This document shows positions 34,278 to 43,362 of a DNA stretch of 64,000 bases, one piece after another. The DNA is taken from positions 19,448,218-19,512,217 of the forward strand of contig NC_091185.1 in the NCBI RefSeq assembly GCF_040958095.1, in the 5' to 3' direction. A program made the position numbers and the translations under genes. The notes below the pieces were generated by a model that was not told the origin of the DNA, searched no databases, and saw only the letters and a program-made list of their open reading frames with translations. Numbering within the stretch: the first letter of the stretch is position 1; each line of letters opens with the position of its first letter. This DNA comes from Procambarus clarkii (lineage: Eukaryota; Arthropoda; Malacostraca; Decapoda; Cambaridae).

Positions 34278-36289
34278 TAAGTAATTATCAAAAGAAGGCA
34301 CCAAACCGGGAAGACTATGTAGCACCATCAAATGTGCGCAATAATCAGAGGGCGCTAAATATCACCAAGGATGCCAATACGAGAACAGAAACGCATAAGG
34401 CGAACGAAATTAAAAGTATCCGAGTCACCAAGTCCCTCAATCCTATTGAGGGACAGGTGACCGCAAGGGGCGGTCGGAAAGTAAGACACGCTCGTCCTGG
34501 AAGTCTGGACATTCAAGAAGGACATGCACGACTGTAAGAGGGACAATGCAATTAGGACAATAAGGAGCAGGGCGGCGCTCCATCAAGTGACCATGGGTTA
34601 AGCGAGTATGGCCAATACGCAACCTCGCCAGAGCTGTTTCCCATCGCCGGTTACGGTGGTAGGAGGACGGCCACGAGGAAACACAACATTTAAGAGTATG
34701 TAGTTTGTTACCAGTAACATATGACCAAGAGGCCTGCCAATGGGTAAGGATGGAGGAATGGATAACCGGGTAAAAGTCGGAATATGGAATACCTTTACGA
34801 GAGATGGGACAAGAGCGGACAGCTTCCTTGGCGGCAGCATTCGCATGCTCATTTAAAGACACACCAATATGGCTGGGAACCCAACAAAACTCAACCGACT
34901 TAAATTTACTGTGAACAAGAAACAGCCAATGCTGGATCTCGACAACTACTGGATGAACCGGATTAAAGGACCCGAGAGCCATGAGGACACTATGAGAGTC
35001 AACAACAACTACAAAGGAAGACTGACAACGAGAAAGCAGGAGATGAAGAGCATAGAGAATAGCATAAAGCTCCGCTGTGAAGATGCTAGTCTCCGGAGGT
35101 AAGCGACACATATAAGTGCGATCAGGAAAAACAAAAGAGCAGCCAACACCGTCCGCAGACTTAGACCCATCGGTGAAGACAGAAACGGAGCGGGAGTGAG
35201 AAGAAAAGTGCTCAAGGAAAAGGCGCTTTAGAACCGTAGGAGGGGTAAAAGCTTTAGTGATGCGGGTCAAGGATGTGCAAAACTGTGGAAGGGGGACTCT
35301 CCACGGGGGCAAAGAAGGAACAACACGAGGAGAAACATTAGAAATACGAACGGAAAGAGAATCCTGTAAGCGAGATAACCGGACAGAAAGAGGGAGGTGG
35401 TGAAGAGGAACAGGAACCGCAGGAGGGGTAAAAGTTAAAGCACGACAGAGGCGAGAGGAAGGATGTTGTAAGGACCGCGCAAGATAGCGAGGACAGTAGC
35501 AATCACGGCGGTCCTGGAGAGACAGGAAGCCAGTGTCAACATACAAGCTAAGGACGGGAGTCGAACGAAAGGTACCAGAACTGAGGCGCAACCCAGTATG
35601 GTGCAAAGCATCAAGACGGCGAAGAGTAGAAGGAGAAGCAGACGAGTAAGCAGGGCAACCATAATCGAGCTTAGACAGGACGAGAAAGGAATGTAAAGCA
35701 AGGAGAGTGCGCCTATCTGCTCGCCAAGAAGTATGGGACAATACCCAAAGGAGGGCAAGTGCCTTAGAGCACTCGACACGGAGGTAAGAGATATGGGGAG
35801 ACCAAGACAAACGAGTGTCAAGAAACAACCCCAAAAGCTTTGCGGAATCTTTGTACTCAAGGGGACGACCATAATGTGATAAAGAGGGACGAAGAACGAC
35901 CCATTTCCGAGTAAAAGACATGGCACAAGTCTTAGAAGTAGAGAACTTGAAGCCATGATCAGTGGCCCAAGACGACACGGGATCAATCGCAAGCTGAAGC
36001 CGGCGCTGAAGGAGAGGCGAATCATCACCCTGACAGCAAAGGGTAAGATCGTCGACATAGAGAGCGGAGAAGACGCCTGAAGGAAGAGAGGAAAGAAGAC
36101 CATTGAGGGCAACCAGAAAAAGAGTAGTGCTCAGAACACTACCCTGGGGCACACCTTCGTATTGCTGAAAAGAGGCAGAGAGAGCGGTACCAAGGCGCAC
36201 CCGAAAGGAACGACGAGAGACGATGCTGCGGAGAAAGAGAGGGAGATGACCACGAAGGCCAAAAGAATGAAGTTGGGATAGAATATGAT
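34278..36289 (-). mobile_element. RT-RNase H LINE fragment nested in copy e, with 15-bp TSD
   Basis: The insert is 2,012 bp. It is flanked by ACCAAAGAGCCAAAG at 34263-34277 and 36290-36304, a perfect 15-bp target-site duplication. It is 5' truncated (starting within the RT), and its 3' end reads TTTTGATAATTACTTA on the minus strand without a poly(A). Confidence 0.9.
34443..36289 (-). pseudogene. RT-RNase H polyprotein, 5' truncated (I/Nimb-like)
   Basis: About 614 LINE codons are open. RT parts: [26 protein letters not shown] (catalytic YVDD), SKTCAMSFTRK and KLLGLFLDTRLSW. RNase H parts: VFTDGSKSADG, FTAELYAILYAL, VVVVDSHSVLMAL and PSHIGVSLNEHANAAAKEA; the last catalytic Asp is Asn in NEHAN. 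The C-terminus has the Cys-x2-Cys, His, Cys tail (YCPNCIVPLTVVHVLLECP). RT followed by RNase H is typical of the I-group LINEs; the exact clade is inferred. The reading frame runs in from the host repeat without a real start codon. The copy is well preserved but truncated. Confidence 0.85.
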
Positions 36290-36342
36290 ACCAAAGAGCC
36301 AAAGCTCAACCCCCTTAGCACAAATAGGTGAGTACAAAAAGG

Positions 36343-36344
36343 TG

Positions 36345-36428
<84 letters not shown>
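36343..36428. repeat. (AC)n tail of LINE copy e
   Basis: Follows GGTGAGTAC directly, as expected for the 3' tail of this LINE family. Confidence 0.95.
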
Positions 36429-36431
<3 letters not shown>

Positions 36432-36605
36432 CCTGATAGCTGAGTGGACAGCGCTGTGTACTCGTAATCCTAGGGTTCGGGTTCGATCCCCAGTGATAGC
36501 AGAAACAAAATGGGCAGAGTTTTTTCACCCTGATGCGCCTTTTCCCCTATCAGTAAATAGGTACCTGGGAGTTATACAGCTGTTATCAGCTGCTTCCTGT
36601 GTGTG
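36429..36605 (+). mobile_element. tRNA-derived SINE 4
   Basis: Head TAGCTGAGTGGACAGCGCT, B box GGTTCGATCCC, body GGGCAGAGTTTTTTCACCC and GTACCTGGGAGTTATACAGC. It sits between an AC tract and a TG tract. Confidence 0.85.
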
Positions 36606-36617
36606 TGTGTGTGTGTG

Positions 36618-37077
36618 TATACTCACCTAGTTGTACTCACCTAGTTGTGTTTGCGGGGGTTGAGCTCTGGCTCTTTGGTCCCGCCTCTCAACCGTCAATC
36701 AACAGGTGTACAGATTCCTGAGCCTATTGGGCTCTATCGTATCTACTCTTGAAACTGTGTATGGAGCCAGTCTCCACCACATCACTTCCTAATGCATTCC
36801 ATTTGTCAACCACTCTGACACTAAAAAAGTTCTTTCTAATATCTCTGTGGCTCATTTGGGCACTCAGTTTCCACCTGTGTCCCCTTGTGCGTCTGCCCCT
36901 TGTGTTAAATTGCCTGTCTTTATCTACCTTATCAATTCCCTTCAAAATCTTGAATATGGTCATCATGTCCCCCCTAACTCTTCTGTCTTCCAGCGAAGTG
37001 AGGTTTAATTCCCGTAGTCTCTCCTCGTAGCTCATACCTCTCAGCTCGGGTACTAGTCTGGTGGCAAACCTTTGAAC

Positions 37078-37078
<1 letters not shown>
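36618..37078 (-). mobile_element. LINE copy f: 3' end with C-terminal coding
   Basis: Close match to copy b. On the minus strand the open part has VQRFATRLVPELRGMSYEER, EDRRVRGDMMTIFKILKGID and ADSIHSFK-like ETGSIHSFKSRYDRAQ. It is 5' truncated at 37078 against a TG tract. Confidence 0.85.
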
Positions 37079-37169
<91 letters not shown>

Positions 37170-37200
37170 GCAAACCTTTGAACATTGTGTGTGTGTGTGT
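37079..37200. repeat. (TG)n with a 20-bp LINE island
   Basis: TG tract 37079-37165, then GGCAAACCTTTGAACATTG (a second copy of the truncation edge of LINE f), then TG again before copy g. It looks like slippage or duplication at the junction. Confidence 0.85.
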
Positions 37201-37460
37201 ACTCACCTAGTTGTGTTTGCGGGGGTTGAGCTCTGGCTCTTTGGTCCCGCCTCTCAACCGTCAATCAACAGGTGTACAGGTTCCTGAGCCTATTGGGCTC
37301 TATCATATCTACACTTGAAACTGTGTATGGAGTCAGCCTCCACCACATCACTTCCTAATGCATTCCATTTGTCAACCACTCTGACACTAAAAAAGTTCTT
37401 TCTAATATCTCTGTGGCTCATTTGGGCACTCAGTTTCCACCTGTGTCCCCTAGTGCGTGT
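37200..37460 (-). mobile_element. LINE copy g: 3'-end fragment
   Basis: Near-identical to the 3' end of copies b and f, truncated in the coding region at TGTGTCCCC near 37460. Confidence 0.85.
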
Positions 37461-37483
37461 TTCTGTCCCCTGTGTGTGTGTTT

Positions 37484-37565
37484 ACTAGTTGTGTTTACTA
37501 GTTGTGTTTTTACGGGGGTTGAGCTTTGCTCTTTCGGCCCGCCTCTCAACTGTCAATAAACTGTT
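37484..37565 (-). mobile_element. LINE 3'-end fragment (second tail family)
   Basis: Contains CGGGGGTTGAGCTTTGCTCT, TTCGGCCCGCCTCTCAACTG and a doubled TTTACTAGTTGTG tail; see also 27480 and 39868. A T-rich tract follows. Confidence 0.65.
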
Positions 37566-37627
37566 TACTAACTACTTTTTTTTTTCTTTTTTTTTTCCCA
37601 CACCACACACACACACACACACACACA

Positions 37628-37805
37628 CCAGGAAGCAGCCCGTGATAGCTGACTTACTCCCAGGTACCTATTTACTGCTAGGTAACAGGGGCACTTAGGG
37701 TGAAAGAAACTTTGCCCATTTGTTTCTGCCTCGTGCGGGAATCGAACCCGCGCCACAGAATTACGAGTCCTGCGCGCTATCCACCAGGCTACGAGGCCCC
37801 CCCTA
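37628..37805 (-). mobile_element. tRNA-derived SINE 5
   Basis: On the minus strand: head GTAGCCTGGTGGATAGCGC, B box GGTTCGATTCC, body GGGCAAAGTTTCTTTCACCC, GTTACCTAGCAGTAAATAGG and TCACGGGCTGCTTCCTGGTG, ending in an AC tract (37607-37628). The tRNA-like part could fold, but the attached SINE body rules out a host tRNA gene. Confidence 0.88.
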
Positions 37806-37807
37806 CG

Positions 37808-37809
<2 letters not shown>

Positions 37810-37868
<59 letters not shown>
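37810..37868. repeat. (TG)n microsatellite
   Basis: Pure TG adjoining the tRNA head of SINE 5. Confidence 0.96.
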
Positions 37869-37869
<1 letters not shown>

Positions 37870-37871
<2 letters not shown>

Positions 37872-38332
37872 AAAACATGAGTTAGTGTTACGAATCTGTG
37901 TTTGATTCTAACATTCATTCATGCTAAATATGTATGTCCATTATTTCTTTTCCCCGTTAAGTAATATAACATAGTATCCAGTTGTATTCCAGTATAATTA
38001 TGTTTGATTATGTCTGATTTAATTGTAGCATGCTGTAGTGTGCCTGTATTGAATATTGTGTTAGGCTATATGCATGTTCATTCCTGTGGGAGGAGTCGGT
38101 GACTCACTGGGGGGGTGACCATGTTTGGAAGTGCTCCAGTGGCGGGACGTGTATTCAAGCTAGCGTCAATGTTTCACCATTGAAATTATTCCTGTTATTG
38201 ATTGTCCTTAAATTATTTTATACCTTAGCAGTCATAAGTTTAATTATAATTATGGTCTTAAGTACTACTTTCTGATAGCAGAGTATCAGAAGACTTCATG
38301 TAGGTTTTAGTTTGGTCTTGTGGTAGACGTCA
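37870..38332. other. Intergenic sequence
   Basis: AT-rich, no gene or repeat recognised. It is the local target region of the hAT-like insertion. Confidence 0.5.
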
Positions 38333-38340
38333 CGCCATGG

Positions 38341-39439
38341 CAGGGCTGCCAGATTGGGCTACAAGTAGCGAATTGGGGTACTTTTCAGAGCCCCGCGCTC
38401 CCAAATTTTTAATTTCGCTACTTGCGACTTTTTGGGCTACTTTAAAAACAAGTTGGGCTATTTTGGGCTATTAATGTTAAGAAACTCAATGATGATTTTT
38501 ATGCTTTTTATAATGTCATGTGTACAAATCACAGCCGCATCCAACAGCTTGATTGAATAGACCACTTACTGCAGGAGACCAGGTCAGAGACCGACCCCCT
38601 GGGGACGTTGATCCTAGGAACTTCCCAAAGAAAAAGTAACCGCAAGGCAAGACAATCCTCCCCAGGGGCTATAGATTTCCCTACCTTAATTGTCATTAAT
38701 ACTTCATCCCGGGTACTGTCTATGTTAAGTGACCTCCCACTGTTGCCTACTGTAAATATTAGGTTTCTCTTTAGGTGTTTCCAAGAATCATATTACTGTC
38801 GTTAGAGCGGATTAGCATACAGTGAACTTGGCAGCTTCATCTGTGCTTGCATTGTTAGTGTGGCTTTGACCTCCAGAAGGATAGTTCGACACAAGTTACC
38901 GCATATAGAAAAGAAGTTACGGCTGTTACTTTTAGAATTTGCTTAATTGTTAAGATAAAGAAGTGAAAAATGGGGAAGTGGTCTAAATACCAGAAAGCGT
39001 TTCAGATGTCCTGGCTTAAGGATCCCGTATTTGAAAAGTGGTTGGCTGAAGTGAAAGAAGATGGAAATAAGGCATATTGTAAAGTTTGTAGAACTGAGAT
39101 AAGAGCTCATAGAAGTGGTTTAAAGAAACACAGTGAAACATTAAAACATAGACAAAATATATCGGAGGTAAGTCATCAGCAGATGAGCATCAAGTCTGTT
39201 CTATCAAAGAAGGAAGATAAATTTACTAAATTTGAATGTCGTCTGTCTGTATGTACTGTCGCTATCTAGAAATCTAACATTATGTTTGTAACTCATCTTG
39301 TATGTATGTACTTTTACCTGAATAAACATTTGATTTGATTCGATTTGACTAAACAAAAAATTGGGCTACTCTACTTGCAAATTCGCTACTTTTTGACCGT
39401 CAGCTCGCTACTTTTAGCAATTTGGATCTGGCAACCCTG
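38341..39439 (+). mobile_element. Non-autonomous hAT-like DNA transposon with TIRs and 8-bp TSD
   Basis: The left terminus is CAGGGCTGCCAGATTG and the right terminus, reversed, is CAGGGTTGCCAGATCC. Both ends also carry AAGTAGCGA in the same relative orientation. Flanks are CGCCATGG (38333-38340) and CGCCATGC (39440-39447), an 8-bp duplication with one mismatch. CAGGG termini with 8-bp duplications are typical of hAT elements. The 1,099-bp length and the BED-finger ORF without a catalytic domain indicate an internally deleted, non-autonomous copy. Confidence 0.85.
38970..39269 (+). pseudogene. BED-type zinc-finger N-terminus of a hAT transposase
   Basis: 99 residues starting MGKWSKYQKAF. The finger is Cys-x2-Cys-x13-His-x5-His (AYCKVCRTEI ... 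GLKKHSETLKH, residues about 36-60), preceded by the aromatic-rich WLKDPVFEKWLAE expected of BED domains, which bind transposon ends. The frame then ends at CTVAI with no RNase H-like catalytic core or dimerisation domain. An AATAAA (39320) follows, consistent with fusion of the first part of the gene to its 3' end by internal deletion. If expressed, the product could bind DNA without cutting it. Confidence 0.8.
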
Positions 39440-39447
39440 CGCCATGC

Positions 39448-39865
39448 CTTGCCGTGCTGGTGGTAGTCAGACGCGTGGGTAGAGCTGGCGGGTGGAGACA
39501 TATGATGAGCCAAGTTTGTGGATTTTTGTTTTATTGCCTAGTTTACAAAGCTGATTTCCTGGTTAGATTATTATGTGCTTACCCATCTATTCATTTATGT
39601 TGTAATGAAATGATTTGTGTTTATAGAGTGATATTGTAAGATTAATTACTGGTGTATTAATATTTCTGGCTACCTGCATTTTTCCATGTATGTTATGTGT
39701 ATGTTCTTTGTTACCCTTACCTTAAGTATATTGCTTTGTTAAGTAAGCAGTTGCATTCATTTAACCCTAGACATTTTGTTTAGGCAAGGCCGTATAATAT
39801 TATATGTTACCAACTGCAACAGAGGAACCATACCCAGAGGTCAAGGAGCGTAACAGTTTGTTATT
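39448..39865. other. Intergenic sequence
   Basis: AT-rich; no gene, RNA or clear repeat seen. Confidence 0.5.
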
Positions 39866-39867
39866 AG

Positions 39868-39960
39868 TTAGTAACAGTTGATTGATTGACAGTTAAGAGG
39901 CGGGCCGAAAGAGCAGAGCTCAACCCCTGCAAGCACAACCAGGTGAATAAAAGTAGTTGA

Positions 39961-40020
<60 letters not shown>
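39868..40020 (+). mobile_element. LINE 3' end (second tail family) with (AC)n tail
   Basis: GTTGATTGATTGACAGTTAA, GAGGCGGGCCGAAAGAGCAG and a GGTGAATAAAAGTAGTTGAA variant tail, then (AC)n from 39962 to 40020. Confidence 0.75.
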
Positions 40021-40023
<3 letters not shown>

Positions 40024-43000
40024 CTTGGGTCAGCTTTGAGTCTTGGGTCAGCTTTGATCGTGAGCAGACGTGTAGGGTCAGCGGTCCGCGTTAACCAAGG
40101 GAACAATAGGGTTCAAGGGAGCGTGTGTACTGTGCAGTGAGAACCGGGACAGTGTAAATTGAACAGTGGCATTGTAAGGCAACACATTGATCACATCTCG
40201 TGGTGAATTATCTTAGTGAATTTAGAGAAGATAGCTAGTGAAGATCGACTTCTTGAGGAAGCATCAGTCGCATCAGCCGGGACCCACGTGGAGACCTGAA
40301 GACCTCACAGGATTACCGACGACACGCCGTGTATTCACCTAGAGTGCTTGTGGGGGTCTGGCTGGTAAGTGTCTCTCATAAGTCTCCAACAGTGTACAAT
40401 GTTTATATAATATCATATCATAGACACTATTGCATTCCATTCAATAATACAATCGTAAAAATACAATCGTGGTAGACAGGTAACAGGGACAGCAACTGTG
40501 AGCTCACTGGGAACCCAGATAAGCCGCTAATCCTCCCCCACCCGCCGTAATCTGAAGACTACACCTCACCCATCTCTTAACCCCCCATCTCACTCTCCCA
40601 ACACACTCCCCCCCCCCCCACCACCACTCCCACTCTCCCAAAACACTCCTCCCCCCCCCCCCCCCCACCACACCCACTCACACTAGGACTATTCTTGCTC
40701 TCTCTCTTGCTCTCTCTCTCTCTTGCTCTCTCTCTCTCTTGCTCTCTCTCTTGCTCTCTCTCTGTTGACAAGGGCAAAATGGCAGGTGGACGCAACAGGG
40801 ACACAGGGAACAGCCAAATTGATCAAACGAGGGACATGTTAACCCAAGTTCTGGAGGAATTCAGGAAGGAGATGCAGGAAATGAGGATTACAATTAACAA
40901 CCTGCAAAGTGAGCTGACATCAGCAAGGGAGGAGATCAAATCCCTCACAGAAAAAAATAAAGAGACCGAGCATCAGATTATCATCCAAATGGAAGGTGGG
41001 AATGTTACATTGGAAGGAAATGCCTCTGTACCTGAAACATTTGCAGACATACTGAAAAAGAGCTCAGAAGCAATGGACACAGTGAGGGAGGTAGCGATGC
41101 AAGCAGCCACCTCACATGAAGCAGCAAGGTGCACCACTCAGCTGCTGGAGAGAAAAAGATCAGTGGTAGTTGTAGGCATCAAAGAACAGGAAGGATCCAA
41201 CAGGCAAGAATGGAATAGCAAGGATAGAGAGGCAGTACAGGGGCTACTGAAGGGGTTACAGATGGAAGGGGCTGAACGAAACATTGAGAAGGTTTTCAGG
41301 TTGGGCTGGTACAACAAGGACAGAAACCGACTTGTAAAGGTGGTGTTTACAAACGAAACCACGAAGGAGGATATTCTCGAAAGGAAGAGTCGACTGCAGC
41401 ATGTGGAGGGATACAAGAAAGTATTCCTGCAGAGGGACAGGACGAAGGAGGAGAGAGCCAGGGCAGCAGAGGCAAGGAGGAAGCGCAGGGAGGGAGAAGC
41501 AAACCAGGAAATCACAGCCCCCAACACAACAGTCCTAGAGACAAGAGGCGAACCCAAAACCAGCATCCCAGCAACACCAGAGGGGAGGGCAACCCCACCA
41601 CCCCCCTCTGCATAGAAACCCCCCCTTCCCCTCACCCTACATGCCCCCACCCAACCCTCCCTCCCCCCCCCACCCCATTCTTACCCTGTCATTCCTTCCC
41701 CATTCCCATCATGTCCCCCCTCCCACCTTTCCCCCCCTGTCCCCCTCCCCCTTCATCCCATACCCTCCCTATCCTCTTCCTCCCTCACCCCGCATCCTCC
41801 ATGTCCCCCCTATCTCTTTAACCCACACCCTACCTGTCCCCCCTTCCATGAAACCCCCACCCCTCACCCCAAACTCCCCTGAAACCCTGCAAACCACCTC
41901 ACAGATCATCTCACCCACTGAAAAGCTTCCCACACCAGCAGAATGCTCGCCAAGAAAGGGACAAGAAAATGAACTGAAGAAAGTGAGCTTCAAGGCAATG
42001 TACACTAACATAGATGGAATTACAAATAAAACAAGTGAACTCGGAGAATGGGCACTAGAAGAAAACCCAGACATAATAGCACTCACAGAAACAAAGCTAA
42101 CAAACACCATAACAAACGCAGTGTTTCCACAGGGCTACTATGTAGTGAGGAAAGAGAGAGAAGGGAGAGGAGGAGGTGGTGTAGCTTTGCTACTAAGAGT
42201 AGGTTGGAGTTTCGAAGAGATGGTAATTCAGAACTGTGAAGGTTTCAGTGACTACATATCAGGCACCATAGCAACTGGAGGACAGAAAATTATAGTAGTA
42301 GTCATATATAACCCCCCACCGAATGTCAGAAGACCCAGACAGGAATATGATAGAAACAACTTGGCCACCATCAATATAATAGAGAGAGCAGCTTCTGTGG
42401 CTAGCAGGAACGGATCCAGGCTACTAATCATGGGAGACTTCAACCATGGAAAGATAGATTGGGGGAACAGAGACCCACATGGAGGCCCAGACACATGGAG
42501 AGCTAAGCTGCTGGATGTGGCAACAAGAAACTTTCTAAGTCAACACGTCAAGGGACCGACAAGAACGAGAGAAGGGGATGAACCAGCCTTGCTTGATCTG
42601 ATATTTACCCTAAATGAGTCGGATATAAGGGAAGTTAAGTTGGAAGCCCCCTTGGGAATGAGTGATCATAGTGTATTGAGCTTTGAGTACCTGGTTGAGC
42701 TAGGAATTATCACCCCCAAAAAAGACCTGGGAAACAAAGGGCTGGCGTACCGAAAGGGAAACTATGAGGAGATGAATAAATTCCTATGGGATATACATTG
42801 GGACACAGAACTCGGAACCAAGTCCGTACAAGACATGATGGACTATGTCACCCAAAAATGTCAGGAGGCTGTAAGCAGGTTTGTCCCAGCCCATCAGGAA
42901 AAAACAGAAAAGCAAAGGAAGAATCTGTGGTTTAATAGGGAATGTATGAAAGCAAAGGAGCTGAACAAAAGAGCATGGAGGAACTTCCGTAATAACAGAA

Positions 43001-43345
43001 CACCAGAAAGTAGAGAGAGATACCAGAGAACCAGGAACGAATATGTTAGTGTGAGAAGAGCAGCTGAGAAAAGGTATGAAAATGATATAGCTAATAAAGC
43101 CAAGACCGAACCAAAGCTACTACACAGTCACATCAGGAGGAAGACAACAGTGAAGGAACAGGTGATGAAACTTAGGGTGGGCGAGGACAGGTACACAGAG
43201 AATGACAAAGAGGTGTGTGAAGAACTCAACAAAAGGTTCCAGGAGGTCTTTACAATAGAACAGGGAGAAGTCACGGCGCTAGGAGAGGTGGCAGCAAACC
43301 AGGTGACCTTGGAAAGGTTCAAAATTACAAGAGATGAGGTCAGTA
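40021..43345 (+). mobile_element. Two-ORF LINE, 5' half only (3' truncated by a minisatellite)
   Basis: Begins directly after an (AC)n tract. A 5' UTR of about 750 bp contains a duplicated CTTGGGTCAGCTTTGA, C-runs (40609-40671) and a CT tract (40697-40763). ORF1 and the endonuclease part of ORF2 follow. The RT is absent: at about 43345 the sequence passes into the 39-bp minisatellite. Loss of the 3' end is the opposite of normal 5' truncation by incomplete reverse transcription, so a later rearrangement is likely. ORF2 matches LINE copies a-g, so this shows what their missing 5' part looks like. Confidence 0.8.
40779..41615 (+). CDS. LINE ORF1 protein (coiled coil + RRM-like)
   Basis: 278 residues from ATG 40779; the open frame extends upstream only through the CT tract, so the ATG after GGGCAAA is preferred. 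Residues about 15-75 have heptad-like spacing (MLTQVLEEF, MRITINNLQSELTSAREEI), probably a coiled coil for oligomerisation. Residues about 125-235 resemble the RRM-type domain of LINE ORF1: KRSVVVVGIKEQ, EAVQGLLKGLQ, RLVKVVFTNE and KKVFLQRDRTKEERARAAEA. The rest is basic then Pro/Thr-rich. ORF1 proteins coat LINE RNA. The frame is intact. ORF2 opens 25 bp later in another frame. Confidence 0.85.
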   Translation: MAGGRNRDTGNSQIDQTRDMLTQVLEEFRKEMQEMRITINNLQSELTSAREEIKSLTEKNKETEHQIIIQMEGGNVTLEGNASVPETFADILKKSSEAMDTVREVAMQAATSHEAARCTTQLLERKRSVVVVGIKEQEGSNRQEWNSKDREAVQGLLKGLQMEGAERNIEKVFRLGWYNKDRNRLVKVVFTNETTKEDILERKSRLQHVEGYKKVFLQRDRTKEERARAAEARRKRREGEANQEITAPNTTVLETRGEPKTSIPATPEGRATPPPPSA

Positions 43346-43362
43346 CTGACAACAGTACGTAG
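41641..43362 (+). pseudogene. LINE ORF2, endonuclease part only
   Basis: The frame opens at ATG 41641 with a Pro-rich stretch of about 100 residues of doubtful value; an ATG at 41998 (MYTNIDGIT) starts the endonuclease directly. Motifs: YTNIDGITNK, IALTETKL (metal-binding Glu), YNPPPNVRRP, LLIMGDFNHGKIDW, DLIFTLNESDI and MSDHSVLSFEY, all as expected of an apurinic-type endonuclease. A linker region with LWFNRECMKAKELNKRAWRN leads towards the RT, but the frame runs into the minisatellite and stops at 43362. Without RT it cannot retrotranspose. Confidence 0.85.
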
